Of a stretch of DNA of 64,000 nt, positions 44,590 to 58,500 are shown piece after piece. Position 1 is the first letter of the stretch, and each line of letters opens with the position of its first letter. The DNA comes from Zerene cesonia (taxonomy: Eukaryota; Arthropoda; Insecta; Lepidoptera; Pieridae). The position numbers were made by a program, and so were the translations under genes. The stretch lies in assembly GCF_012273895.1 (NCBI RefSeq), contig NC_052116.1, positions 3,782,001-3,846,000 on the forward strand, written 5' to 3'. A model generated the notes under the pieces. It made no database searches. It was not told the origin of the DNA and saw nothing but the letters and a program-made list of their open reading frames with translations.

Positions 44590-47500
44590 GTAAGTTTTTA
44601 AAGTCTATAATTTGTTACCATTACGTTAGTTCGGAAATTGACCTAGATGTTAGGGTTCTTAAGTATGAGTCTATCTTAAATTTTGGACGGATCTGATTTC
44701 ACTGTTTAATGTTGACCAATTTATACTACCTAGTTTTAAGCTGAACAATGATAGGCTCTATTGTAATCACCAACATCTTATAAAAGCATTTCACCATTCA
44801 GGAGAAAAGAAGAGCCCGATTTAGAAACAATCGAGAAACTTAGAATATTTTGTGCAGTCCATTGGAGGGGCCTCGTTACTTTTTTCATACCTATTATTTT
44901 ACTGCCAATAGTGTATAGGACTTCGCCGGTTGAGGTGTGTGCTTTTAATTTATATCAAACATTGAAGATTTATTAAACAATTCAATTACAATTCATAAAC
45001 GATCAAAAATCTATAAACTTTTATAAACAATATACAAATTACAATTATATTAATATTTTAACGTTATAATTCAACTAGCTGCGCCCCGCGGTTTCAGCCG
45101 CGTAAGTCCGTATCCCGTACGAATATCGGGATAAAAAGTTGCCTATATGTTATTCCAGGTGTCCAGCTTTCTACGTACCAAATTTCATTGCAATGGGTTC
45201 AGTAGTTTTTCAAACTTCCGTCATTTACAAACTTTCGCATTTATAATATTAGTAGGACTAGTGTAAGCAAATTACCTAAAGTAATACAAAATATTAGTAC
45301 ATTCAAATCCTATTTATTTCTAACGTTTTAAACACATTACTCGCATTACATATATTTTATATTTTATTTTATAATCTCTATTAAACTATACATTACTAAT
45401 TTATGTAGCACTTCACCAATCCTTTTTACAATCCCCAAGTAGTTGTAGTCTATTACGATGATGCCAACACTAGTAGGATTATAATATTAGGGGGATTAAA
45501 TAAAAACAAAGAGTATTCTTATATAGGACTGAAAGAGTTCTGAAATTATTCTGCTGACTTGCGTTTTTGACTTGCTTCTCTAATAATTTTTTATATTGGC
45601 GTTAGTATACATCCTTATTAACAATTTCTAGCATTATAATATTGCAATGTATTGTCTTTGTGTAATGGCGATATTCTGGGTGACGGAATGTATACCGTTG
45701 GCTGTGACGTCCTTCTTGCCGATGATATTATTCCCTATGACAGGTGTTTTGAGTGCAACTGATGTTTGCAGAGCGTATATGAACGTAAGTATTGTTATCT
45801 GCTTATTTAATCTGTGACACAACCATATTATATAATTCTAACTATAAGGTTTTAATGCATGGATAAATGCGTATACCTCGTGCGTATACCTTTTAACTCT
45901 TAAGTAGTTAATAGAGATGTTATCCTGTATGAAATAAAATGTGTGGTACATTGGGGTTATTGCAAATATAGTGTAATTTCGAAAAGTTTCGTATACAGTA
46001 TGGAAAGAATTGGTTTCTTCATTATAACAATCACCAGCTTTGTGTGATTGTTACGTTATAAGAATATTAATATAATTCAATCCGCAATTATCTTAAAGCA
46101 ACTTCCAGACATGGCATTCAGGTTCATATTTATAATACATACAGTTTAAGGGTGCAAGATTGATCCATCCAAGATCCATCCATTTTGTCTATAAAAAAAA
46201 TCATATTATTTTATTACCATGTTTTAGGACACAATGATGATGTTTATAGGAAGCATGATCCTTGCTTATTCTGTTGAGCAGTCGGGTCTTCACAAGAGGC
46301 TGGCGTATTTTGCCATTAGAGTCATTGGATATTCACACATGAAGTACGCGCTTAATTTTCCAAATTTATATAGAATCTTAATTCATTTTAGCTTTCTATA
46401 CAATGTATAAAACTCCATCAATTGTATTTTTCATAGTAGTCATCCTAGTCGTCGTTAGCTCACTTTATAATATGTAAAATATAAGTTTCAGTTCAAAGGA
46501 AAGTATAAAGAATAGGTTAATTATAAATATTATTTAAAACGTAGTTATTTGACACACTTTCTTTCCATTTCATGTAAGTGTACGTCATATACGTTTAATA
46601 TAATATATTTCTATGGCGTGACCAAATTATATATAATGCTGGGCCGACTACCAATGAAATGATGGCAACATATATATATTATTGCATCGTCCCCGTATAT
46701 GCTAGTATTTTTGGAATATAGTATATATTATAGTACGGCATTTTCAAATATATATTACGTACGTGTCTGGCGGTCTTTAAACTTATTAAGATATATTTGT
46801 TACGTAAAAGAAAGTAATTAGATCTTTAATTTATATAATATTACAACAATAATAGTGTTTATTTCATAGGTTATTGTTTGCCATGTCGATTGTTACGACC
46901 TTCGTGTCCATGTGGATCACAAATACTGCTGCCACCACAATGATGGTCCCCATCAACTTTGCTGTATTAAAAGTGTTTGAAGACGTAAGTTACTTAGTAT
47001 TTCGAAGTTTAGTTATTTGTACTTTTTATATTGAACTAGCTGTGACCCGCGGTTGAAACCGCGTAAGTCCGTATCCCGTAGTAATATCGATATAAAAAGT
47101 GCCTATGTGTTATTTCAGTTGTCCAGCTATCTACGAAGCAAAATAGTATTATTATTCACCAATAGATGTCAGGAAAAAAACACGAATAAAACACGAATAC
47201 GACATTTTCTAAAAAAAATTCCTAGCTAGATCGATTTATCGCCCCGAAACCCCCTATATACTAAATTTCATGAAAATCGTTGGAGCCGATTCTGAGATTC
47301 CAATTATATATATACAAGAATTGCTCGTTTAAAGGTATAAGATAAGATTATTAACCATTCCTACAACGACCAAGAGAAAAAAGAAGAAAAATTCATATCT
47401 AAATAAATAGAAATCAATATTGAAATATATGGTCACGATATTCTGCCAATTTAACTTTTCTTTTCGCGAACGCCTTGCTGTTATGCAATTTAATTAACAC

Positions 47501-50500
47501 ACCTCTTTGTTTCCAGCAAAAATTGCTGAAAATATACGAAACAACTAAGAGCGGCGAAAAGGTAGCCAGTGATATTACGACCTGCTACTTCTGTGCAGCC
47601 ACATATTCCGCGACAATAGGTGATTTAGTTTTATTATTCTTTGTGAAGTTGAAGACGGCAAAGGCGGTTCTGTAGATTGTGCTTGGCAAATGTATTACAA
47701 TTCTTATAGGTACGTTTGGTGTGACCAGATTTAAATAATCCTTAAGTATTTGCATTTTATATAGATGCATAGTTATAAGAATCACACCATCAGTCTTTCG
47801 TTTGCATAACGGTGGGTATACACTAGAGCATTTATTTTCTCGAGGATTTCTGTAATGCAACGCTTTCACGAATGCTACAATACAAGTAAAAGCTCAGTTT
47901 CCGAGAGAATTTCCACGTAAAGTAACGTTCCTGTGAAAGAACGACGTACCGTTCGTTGTATCTCCTTCGGTTTAAGGATATTTATTTATCTCACAAAACA
48001 AGAACATAAATAATCTTATACATATATAATAAATAACTATATTATTCCTATAAATAGCTCTCGATATTAGTAAAATATTTACACCTTGCGTTACATTTTG
48101 GTCTGAACCTATCGCAATAGAAGCCAGTGTCGTGTTCACTGTCGTGTGTTTGCTTAGGAAATTGTTATGTTGTCTTTTTCCTATTATTATCATATATTTT
48201 TATGCATTCTTGATACCAGTGGTACGAAAAAGTGTAGTTTTACTTTTAAAGAATAATAATAATTAATGGCATGTGAGAAATGCCAATTTGGCTTTGTTAA
48301 ATTTTCTCGGTCTCGAACTTATAATCTCACCCGGCACTAAAACACAGATTAAAAATTCTAGTGTCAATTACGTGCTGAATTGTATGTAGAAGTTTAATCA
48401 TGATTCTAGTTTTTGCGATTAAATGCTTGAATAACGCTTGAGAGTGTTGAATGTTCCAATGTGTGTGTTGGTTTGAAGCGGTTTCTTTAAATGATATCCA
48501 TATTAGTTATATTGTAGTTTCGTTAGAAATATAAGATAGCAATATAACATTCAATTTATTCAAAGATCATTTAATATTTTTTTCCAGGGGGTGTTGGGAC
48601 ACTAGTTGGAACTGCAACAAATTTAGCATTCAAAGGGCTTTTTGTTGCGTAAGTTTTATCGAAATGAATTATAATATTTAGGTATCTTAGCATGTAATGA
48701 TGTATGATTCGATTCATACATAATAACTTTCACATTATATTCAAGACTTGTTTATTAACTTGAAACAAGTAAAAAATATGAAAAAATGCTGTTGATTTGT
48801 AGGAACTATCCAAAAGCACAAGAATATTTATCTTTTCCATTGTTCTCTGCGTTTTCCGTGCCGCTTATGATACTGTTGGAAGCTGCAATGCTTATTCAAA
48901 TGGCTATCCAGTTTTTGGGATTTCTAAGGTAAATTTAAATGAAGTAGGTATAACATTATTGAGATATTTGTACTAATTTAAAGTATAACATATTAAATTT
49001 GGAAACTGTTACGAAAATACAGCAGGACTGGTTTTTATAAAGCTTAATAATATTTATCTCGAATTCGGTAGCGAAATAAATTCTTAATTTTCAAGTTATG
49101 ATAAAAGAAAATTTTTTCGTTTCGCTTTAGCCCATTATCTTTTCCAGGCCAGCAAGCGATACGGCCAAGAAAACAAAAATATCCCCTGAGGGCATGAAAG
49201 CTGCCGAAAAGACCGTTAAGGAAGACACGGCAAAATTAGGCAAAATCACCTTTTGGGAAATAGTAATGTTATTTCTTACATAGTAATTATACATTGTGAT
49301 ATCAGAAAAATGAAATGAAATGCGCAAACATTAAGTATAAAAATATTCATCACAGGGATTTGCAAATTTTGTTCCGTGCGATTCCCTTAGAATATATAAC
49401 CTTTTAGCTTTTTTAGTTTAGATTAGTTTACCTCCGTAACTTAATCAACAAATAAACAAAATATTATATGGTCGTTCATTAGTTTCCCACGTATAACTGG
49501 ATGAAAGCAGTAATTTATATTTAGCCTCCTCTGAGAATTGAGTTAATCTTTCTATAATGATCTTATTTTCTAGATGGTCATTATTTTATTTGGAGGTGCT
49601 ATGATTCTGTTTTTCTGCCGCTCACCGCAAATGTTTTCGGGATGGGGTGATGCCATTCGGACTTATTTTGATTTGTCAGATGAAAAATTGTAAGTCTCTT
49701 CGTCGAATGTATTTGTTTCATTTAATACCGTAAGTAGGTATAAATAGTTTTGTCTAAAACATAATTTTCTTACAGTGTTCGTGATTCGGCCTTAGCAGCA
49801 ATTATTATGTTTCTGATGTTTTTGCTTCCGTCTACGTTGAAATTTTTCAAAAATTGCAGCGCAAAGTGTGAGTTTTTGAAATTTACTACTAGTAGATAGT
49901 CATTTTTCTTATTTATAATACTTATTATCGCTTCAATTATGACAACCGTTGCAATTGAAATATAATATATTTTTTTCTTTTTCACAGATTATGAAGATCT
50001 GCCAAAAGGAAGAGTTGAATCCGTACTCAATTGGTCTAAAATCGTTACTGTAATGCCGTACAGCTTTACATTTCTCCTTGGTTAATTCTATTTTTAATTA
50101 ATCCTTACTGATATTCATTCATTCATTCATTATCAGCCCATATATAATCCCACTGCTGGGACACAGGCCTCCTATGAGGGTTAAGGCCATAATCCACCAC
50201 GCTGGCCAAGTGCGGGTTGGCAGATGTCACATGTCGTCGAACTTTTAGTTCTTGGACATGCCGGTTTCCTCACGATGTTTTCCTTCACCGATTTAAGCCG
50301 TTTAAAGTTTACTGATATTACATATGCGAAAATGTGTTTACCTTACTTTCAGGTCGGAACGGAGCACTAAGCTAATTTTTCCGCAGTGTTCGTGAATAAC
50401 TTATTTGCAGGGGTTTTTTTTTTACTATGCGGACAAAGCCGCGGGCAAAAAACTAGTTATCTATAACATCTAAAAAAAAGAAAAAATATACATACAGAAG

Positions 50501-51871
50501 TACATAGAACCTCATCCTTTTCGTACCTACTTTAAGAAGGAACATCAAAATTTCATACCTAATAAATCTATTAATATTAACAGGGGGAGGTTTCGCCTTA
50601 TCAGAAGCGGCTAAACAAAGTGGTCTAAACGAAAAAATTGGAGAATCCCTATCATCGCTGAAGTCACTACCGAATATTCTTATAATATTTTTCATAATAA
50701 TAGTCGTCATTTTCTTCACAAACTTTGCCTCAAATGTTGCCATCGTGAATGTGTTTGCCCCTATTTTTATGCAAATGGTTAGTTATCGTTGCGATTATTT
50801 ATTTCGTAATATAATTCATGTGATCTTGTGAATATTATTATAGTAGAGGAAACCGTATAGGGCTTGACCTTCTCAAAGCCAGATTAGACTCTTTTTTAGG
50901 CGAGGTGTCACGTAATCAAGCTATCATAGGCATTTTTATAAATCAAACAAATTGGACTAAATTTAGGCATCATCTGGTTATCACATGGGTGAAGATTAAG
51001 TATATACGGGGCTCTTAGACTTACTGATACATGATTAAATATTCTAATTATTTTATCGTTCTAATTCATCCATTTTTTCTCATACTATATTTAGCACTCA
51101 TTATCTTTAACAGACGATTAATTTCGTTAGAATATAAGGGCGGTTTCCATATTTTCAGAAATATACCTGAAACACTGTTTATTTTTGCCACTTTTTTGCG
51201 GTAAATTTATAAATTTATTGCGATTTTTAACCAACAGTTAAGATTAATAAAACATATCCAGGAGTTGTAACCCAGCATTTACACACCACGAAAAGAAAAC
51301 CATGTATTTAGCATGTAGAAAACTAACATTGTTTTCAAAGACCTTTTAACTCCTTATCTCAATAATTTCAGGCGCAACAAATAAACCAAAACCCGCTGTG
51401 GTACTGCATCACTGCTGGATTCACAGCTTCCTTTTGTTTCATGATACCTGTGGGTACTCCCGGGAACTTAGTTGTTCAAAGCGCCGCCAGTATACCGACG
51501 CAGAAAATGGTGTGTTTTCTTATTTGCCTAGAATAAATTGATTTTAATTGAATTCCTGTGCTACTGTATTCCGAAATCCTAGTTAATAAATACAAAAATG
51601 AATAAATGCCATATAATCAATGTAACTAAACTTGCTTAAAGATTGTTGTCCTTAGACGTATCTATCATCTATATAATTATACAGTGTAATTAAATTTTTA
51701 AAGTAGCTCGTGTTGAAACGCGATTCAGTTGTAATGGAAATGAATTTATTACAGATCAGAGCTGGTTTCGGGCCGACAGTTTCCACAATCATCATAACAT
51801 GGCTATTGGTTGTCTTCTACGCGCCAATCATTTGGCCCGACTTGCTGACGATGCCCGAATGGACCAAGTGA
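44582..51871 (+). CDS. SLC13-family (INDY-like) Na+/carboxylate cotransporter, copy 1
   Basis: Fifteen coding exons: 44582-44589, 44802-44934, 45632-45784, 46228-46343, 46870-46984, 47517-47619, 48588-48648, 48803-48928, 49148-49262, 49574-49689, 49776-49867, 49988-50080, 50584-50777, 51372-51509, 51755-51871; 1680 nt, 559 aa, the usual SLC13 length. Landmarks: WRGLVTFFIPIILLPIV (TM1), FWVTECIPLAVTSFLP, SMWITNTAATTMMVPI (T154-N155-T156, first SNT-type motif), GTLVGTATN, FASNVAIVNV (S460-N461-V462, second motif), IPVGTPGN (T504-N507) and a C-terminal TM. The family couples Na+ to uptake of citrate or dicarboxylates at the plasma membrane; substrate here is unknown. An AATAAA lies at 51973-51978. 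It lies head-to-tail with a close paralogue. Confidence 0.92.
45075..45258 (+). repeat. LINE-type repeat end, family A, in SLC13 copy 1 intron 2
   Basis: CTAGCTGCGCCCCGCGGTTTC to ATAATATTAGTAGGA, with a short internal deletion after TCAGTAGTTTTTC. Confidence 0.7.
46870..46984 (+). CDS. SLC13 copy 1, exon 5: first SNT-type motif
   Basis: Acceptor TTTCATAG, donor GTAAGT. It encodes SMWITNTAATTMMVPINFAV, the first helical-hairpin motif of the SLC13 fold. The usual Ser-Asn-Thr is Thr-Asn-Thr (residues 154-156). The matching exon of copy 2 (56472-56586) has the same change. Confidence 0.9.
47035..47140 (+). repeat. LINE-type repeat end, family A, 3'-truncated, in intron 5
   Basis: It starts ACTAGCTGTGACCCGCGG and stops matching after GTCCAGCTATCTACGAAG, without the usual TTAGTAGGA end. 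A different repeat piece (AAATTTCATGAAAATCGTTGG, about 47220-47310) follows. Confidence 0.55.
50114..50335 (-). mobile_element. SINE (GATGATGATG-tail family), headless, in SLC13 copy 1 intron 12
   Basis: An (ATTC)n run is followed by CAGCCCATATATAATCCCAC, TGCTGGGACACAGGCCTCCT and TTGGCAGATGTCACATGTCG, up to CACCGATTTAAGCCGTTTAAA. Compared with 14293-14655 it lacks the tRNA-like head, so it is 5'-truncated. Confidence 0.75.
50584..50777 (+). CDS. SLC13 copy 1, exon 13: second SNT/SNV motif
   Basis: It encodes GGGFALSEAAKQSGLN, a TM helix and NFASNVAIVNVFAPI. Ser460-Asn461-Val462 matches the SN(T/V) of the second hairpin; the usual following ATT is AIV. Phase 1 start, phase 0 end. Confidence 0.9.
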
Positions 51872-52502
51872 ACGTTCGACAAACGTTTCGCGTTTACCTT
51901 CTTTGTAAGACGATTTTTTCTTTCATTAATTAGATATGAAGTTTCAATGTTATGTTACAATGTGTGTGTACAAATAAAATGGGAAATGTTTTTGTGTTTG
52001 TTATTACGTAGGCACTTGAACTATCGGTAGCGATTTGCGAGGTTTAGAAGGAGTTGAGAAAAGTCGTAGAAACTAGTAACGAATCGGCGGGAAGCGAGAA
52101 GTGAGTGTTATCGTCGTCGAGGGAGTGAACAATGTATCTATCTGCTGTTGAGAAAGTTATTCTTGTGAAAAAGTCTATTTTCATATATTATGTCTGAAAA
52201 TTAATGGCCAGCGTTAAAATGTATTTATTATACGATATTTAAATTTTCTTTGGTCGTACAGAATGAGCTACGCTCAACTAAATATTTCTGTAGATAAAAA
52301 AAAATAATTATACTAAAATGCATAAATTCTAACGTGGCGAAATGTTATTGTTTTAAATGTCCTAAATAGGTTTTGCTTTTATCTTTTTCTATGTGGAGAC
52401 AATGGCTTCAGATACTGTTTTCGCCACGACCAACCAGATTGCAATTTAGAAAATAAACAGCGTTTGTTGAATAAATGTTAGTTAGGTATACATTTTAATA
52501 AT
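51872..52502 (+). other. Short spacer between SLC13 copies 1 and 2
   Basis: It holds the 3'UTR of copy 1 (AATAAA at 51973) and the 5' region of copy 2. 52040-52120 is locally richer in GC (GAATCGGCGGGAAGCGAGAAG) and may be part of the copy 2 promoter or 5'UTR. Confidence 0.5.
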
Positions 52503-52588
52503 ATGGCTTCACAAACTGATAGCGTAACGAATCTAAATGAAGATAATTTATCAGAGGGTTTGGGATCTAAAGAAAATGAAGACACGTC
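52503..52588 (+). CDS. SLC13 copy 2, start exon
   Basis: The ATG at 52503 (context AATATGG) opens 28 codons plus two bases before a GTAAGT donor. Residues are acidic and polar, as expected for the cytoplasmic N terminus of SLC13 proteins. The phase-2 end matches exon 2 at 53040. Confidence 0.85.
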
Positions 52589-55500
52589 GTAAGTTTAGTA
52601 ATTTTAAAATAAAAATAAAAAACCTGTTGTAATTAGAAACGAACAAAAACTACTAATCAAAAACCACCCGAGGAATCTGAAAAGGGAGTAACGCAATTTA
52701 TTCATCTTGGTGTGAGAAGGCCCTTTCCCGCCTTTAAAACGAATTCATCAGAATGGGTACTACATGGATTATTTGCTACTTATACTATACGAAGACCTAA
52801 TTAATAGCCGGAAGACTTTGTCCTTTAAGCGTATTCTTTGCAGCGGTCCTAACTCTACAAATGGCATTATAGGCAGTGGTGATCGCTTACCATCAGGCGA
52901 GTTGATGTGGTCACATATGTACATAAGAAAAATAATCCCATTTTTAAATATAGAAATATGAAGTATAGAACATTAAAAAATTGCTAAATCTCGTAGACCT
53001 GATTGATTTGCGTTATTTTAATAATGTTTATTATTATAGAGCCGATGATACGCCTTTGACTCGTATGGATAAAATGAAAATAATTATAACCTCGTACTGG
53101 CGAGGTCTTGTATGTGTTGTTACTCCCATAATTCTGATACCGATTCTACTGTCGTTTCCTACTGAGGTAATGTTTATGATTTATGCGTATAGACTATAGA
53201 GAAATACTTAGCTTACGATCATAATTCTAGCGAAGATAAATCGAACAAAATAAAATTATGAAAAACCATTTAAACACTACACGACTGTCTTTTAAATATA
53301 TAGACTCGTGTCAAATACACAATCTATATACTTTTTACTTTTTTATACTTTTAAATATACACAATTTTTCAGCTTCTGGGCTTTATGCCGGATGTCAATT
53401 TAACATATTATTACCTATTATTACTATTACAAAATCATTTAGTCTATTTGTTTTTTTTATATTGTTTTTTTTTTGCTGATGTACATGTGTATTTATGCTC
53501 TTAATTTTACCCGGATCAATAGAGCATGGATAATCTATACTAATATAAAGCTGAACAGTTTGTTTGAACGCACTAATCTCAGGAACTACTGGTCCGATTT
53601 GAAAAATTCTTTCAGTGTTAGATAGCCCATTTATTGAGGAAGGCTATATATGTATCACGGGCGAAGCCGGGGCGGATCGCTAGTTAATTATATAAATAAA
53701 TCTAATACGTTTATTGTTTGTTTGATCGTCAAAACGTTTGATATATAAACCATCTGATGCACAAATATTGTTTTTCCTATATGCACCTCAAGACACATGC
53801 ATACTATATTATCCCAGAATTACTTCCTAGTCTGAGGGTATGCGACACTAACAAATCTGTATGCATTAGATCTAGAGAAGATATTAGTTTGCTGTTCTGA
53901 AGTAGATTAAACGTTACTGCGTGTTTGATACGACGCTTGTACATTATCTATAATTATTCTAGATATTCCTTAATTGAATAATTTTTGACATTTATCTTGA
54001 TTTAAAAATAGCAATAATGAATTAATAAAATAAAAAAAATGGTTGCCTGTAAAGTCGGTTTTACGGGCGAAGATTTTACGTGACAACGTCTTTTTCTCGG
54101 TAGAATATTTATTGATATGAATATTATTAAATTGCACAATAGTAACAAGAAATTGAATGAAAATAAGAATTGCACAAATTTCAACTATAGAAAATATATT
54201 TTGTTTACTAAAAAGACAGAGACAGAGACACAAGCTCGCGCCGATTCAATGCGCCTAATTCTCTAGTGCTGCGCGCGCGGCGAACCGATCATAGTTCGGT
54301 GACTCGTAACGTTACCGGGCGTTACACTTTTTCATGAGTGACTCCGAGCCGCAACCTAATTTAAGACGTTGTCACGTCAAAAAAAATAATCGCGTTAAAA
54401 ATAAAAAAAATCTTTAATTTCTAACTTTATAATACTCGCGTGAAATCGAACACGAGGTATCACTAAGTATAAGAAAGCAAAGGGCCACTTTCATCACTTT
54501 GAATGTATTGTTTATAACTGCCTAAGGTATGGAACTATACGTCAAAAGCTACCAGATAGGCTATCAGTGACTATTAGTAAGTGGAGCAAATGGCCCGTAA
54601 AATGCTAATCTTTGTTCGTACAAAAATAACATGAGAAATTAAAAGTTGTATTGATATTTTCAGAAATATCAATGGTGTGCCTATACGCTGGTGTTAATGG
54701 CTGTGTATTGGGTGACTGAATGCATCCCATTGCCTGTTACTTCTTTCTTACCAATTTTCATATTCCCACTGACAGGTGTTATGAGTACGACCGCTTGCTG
54801 TTTATGTTATATGAACGTAAGAAACTTTAGTTTTGTAGATGCCGAAGTATTATAAATGATATTGTTTATGTATTCATTATTTGTTCATGGCTCATAGCAT
54901 AGTGGCTTTGAGGGATTTTATAAAATAGTGACAGTCAAGTTCCAGTTAAATCACAAATTGTATGTGATTTATTTATTTAGTGATCTTACTGCTTGTAAGA
55001 TCACTAAGATATGTGTAGATTCTGTTAAAAAGCATGTTGATATAAAGATCAAGAAACGAACATACGTAACGAAATGTTGAAAAGAGTTAGTAACAAGACA
55101 ATGTTACTAGGTTTCACAGTGAGACATAAAAAAATGCATATGATTAGAAACAATCAATTACAGCTTCCTAGATCTTCTTTGTAGAAACTGCTTTCTGCAC
55201 CAGTGCCTTCTAAATAGCGTGTAATTAGTACGTTATAGTACGATTTAAAGTGATCTAAAAGAGGTCCAGTCGGATAAAATAAACGGGCGAGCTTGAGTAT
55301 ATAATATAATACAATGTGAAATAGGAATGAAAAATTTTAAGATTTATTTTTTACATTTTACACTGGCGTCTCGTATTGGCTTTACCCAGGTTAACCCAGG
55401 ATAAAAAATGTAGCCTATCCTATTCGTAAAATCTATAAGCTTATGGTATTTTTTTATAGGTCGGCTTGTAGTCGATTAAGTCTTAACTAATAATGGATAA

Positions 55501-58500
55501 ACCGTTTTTCCAACTTTGGTATATTGATACCTGACTTTGCGGGCTTCTCTGTTGCATTAAAGTGGGTATTCAAGTAGAAATATTTCCAGGATACAATTAT
55601 GATGTTTCTCGGAAGTATGATTATTGCATACGCAGTGGAACAATCTGGCCTTCATAAGCGCTTGGCTCTCTGTGCTATTCGCGCTATTGGTTATTCCCAC
55701 TATAGGTATTGGAATTTAATTTAAACGTACCAATATTATATTTTAATGAAACATTTTCATATTATATAATGATAACTTTATACATTTCTGAAAAATAAGC
55801 TTACGATACAACTACTACAGGGGCAATGAATTTATGAAAGATGGTAGGTAATCCATGGAAGGTTGTCGCTTAAGATACACAAGACAGTTCCGTGGCAGGA
55901 TTATTTTACATGGATACTAGCTGACCCGGCAAACGCTGTTCTGCCTTACTCTTATCATTTAGGGGGATGAAAAATAGATGTTGGCCGATTCTCATAGATA
56001 CCGGATAAGCACAAAAAATTTCATCAAAATCGGTCAAGCTGTGTCGGAGGAGTATGGCAACGAAAACTGTGACACGAGAATTTTGTATATTAGATGATTT
56101 TAAATTAGCAAGTGCAGTGAGGTACTCTCACCGGCTCTTTGTAGAAACTACTTTCCGATTTATGACGATTCAAAAGCGCGTTTAAACGAAGTCTAGTCAA
56201 ATAAATAATTGAGTTTGAGATTGACTTTTTTAATTAAATCCATAAATCCATCAATTAATGATAAATGAAAGCATTTGATACACAAACTAAATCGGCCTTT
56301 ATACCGTAATGACGCATTATCCTCTAACTAGTATTCGATCGATTTATCCAAAATCCGTTATCATGTGTCAAGGAATCGTGGTAGGATACAGCTGATTACT
56401 ATGCATTGTATTAATTGGTAAAAATTTCAAAACATTTTGTAGTATTGTTCTATTTTATTCTCATATTTTAGGCTAATATTTGCAATGTGTTTTATCACAA
56501 TGTTTATCTCCATGTGGATCACAAATACTGCAGCGACCACTTTGATGGTTCCTATTAACTTTGCTGTGCTCAAAGTATTTGAAGATGTAAGTATACAATT
56601 TTATACGATTTTATGTGCGTTAAAATATCACCAGCGTTACGTTTTATTCCTTTACATCGAGGTTAAGTATGAAGAGTTTTTAATACAATAATTTTTTTTT
56701 TGTATTCAAAAATAATATTATGAAAAATAAAGTTCCGTACTTTTGGTGAAACCATTGATTTTTTTAAATACAAAATTATTACTGGGAATAACGAAATACC
56801 TAAGTTTACTTGAGCCCATTTAAATCTATGTATAATTAAATATATTATTTGTTCGCAGCAAAATCTATTAACCATTTATGACGTAAATAGTAATGGTGAA
56901 AAAATCGCATCAGATATAACCACATGCTATTTTTGCGCAGCAACATTTTCAGCTACAATAGGTAACACAAAAATGAATACTTTGCCTATATAGAACAAAC
57001 GTATTCATATTATTTAGATAAAAATAAAGATAAATATTCTTTCAATATATTCCCAACGTTTAATAACTTTCTAAAATCTTAATTAAAAACCTACGACAAT
57101 TAAAGACGATAAACAGGAAATATTGGGTTGGTCAATCAAAACAAAAACTCAAAATATTGTTTTGGTTTCAGAAACTTTGGAATATTTATTTAATACTAGC
57201 ATTGCCCCGGCTTTGCCCGCGTAGTCGTCTGCCTATTAAGTAATAAAAAAAGTATTACCGGCACAGTTTGCTCCCGTTATATTTTCGAGATAAGAACCTA
57301 TATTTCACGGGTCTCAAACGTTCTCTGTACCAAATTTCAACATAATCGGTTCAGCCGTTCTTGAGTTATAAATAGTGTAACTAACTCGACTTCTTTTGTT
57401 TAAAGTCAGTTTAATGACAGGCATGATGATTTCAGGTGGAATTGGCACATTAGTAGGAACAGCGACAAACTTTGTATTTAAAGGTTTATTTTCAAAGTAT
57501 GTATGATTGTTTATTCATGTTTCATATATGTCTAGCTTCATGGGAGAATAAATAAATTTATATTAAACCAGGTCGTATCCAAAAGCACCTGAATATTTAT
57601 CGTTCCCAAAGTTTTCTGCATTTGCGATTCCGTATATGCTGCTGATGGAAGCCGCTATGTATATTTACCTTATAGTTGTGTACTTTGGATTTTTAAGGTA
57701 AGACGAGCAATTTTTTTACCTGACCTCGCATCAATTACAATAAATGTAGCACACTTCGTAGAGGCTAATAAAAACCAAGCCGTATCTCAAAAACGTTTCC
57801 AATATTAATGAGTATTGATTTTTACTAGGATCCTAATTAAAATGCTTGAGCAAATATATTATTCAGTAAAATTAAGTACAACGAATAGCTCTTTCATAAG
57901 TAAATACTATATTATTGCATTAATTATGGGAATTAGAATAAATAACTTGTATTTGTATTAGCTATTTTCATTAATTATGCAAGGTCAGGAAATCATTAAA
58001 ATGTGAAATGTTAGTAATGGTTTTATATTTATTTAGGCCAAAGAGTGAAACTGCTCAAAGATCGAAGTTGCCAGCCTCAGGCATTGACGCAGCGAAAAAA
58101 GCGGTAAATGAAGATTACGAAAAGTTGGGAAAAATGACATATTGGGAAATTGTTAGCTAACCATTCATTAATTTGTTTATATAAAGGAGTTGCTTTATTT
58201 TATATGCCATTTATATTTTCAGAGTGTTATTATGTTGTTCTCGTTAGCGATCTCTTTGTTCTTTTGCCGTTCGCCACAAATATTTGAAGGATGGGGTGAT
58301 CAAATTAATAACTATTTTGGATTGGGAAATAATAAGTTGTTAGTACTATTACCTTTATAACTTAGATGTGTTTTATTAATTGTATGAATATTACAAAAAG
58401 GCGCCATATAAACGATTCAATTCTTATTTCTTTATTTCTTATAGTGTTCAAGATTCATCTGCAGCAATGCTGATTGCTTTTTTGATGTTTCTGCTGCCCT

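Noticed and set aside
45634..45822. Minus-strand 62-codon open frame
   Set aside because: It is the shadow of SLC13 copy 1 exon 3.
50342..50400. TTTCAG acceptor at 50349 as an extra exon in SLC13 copy 1
   Set aside because: Reading onward hits stops quickly and copy 2 has no matching exon; the true exon starts at 50584.
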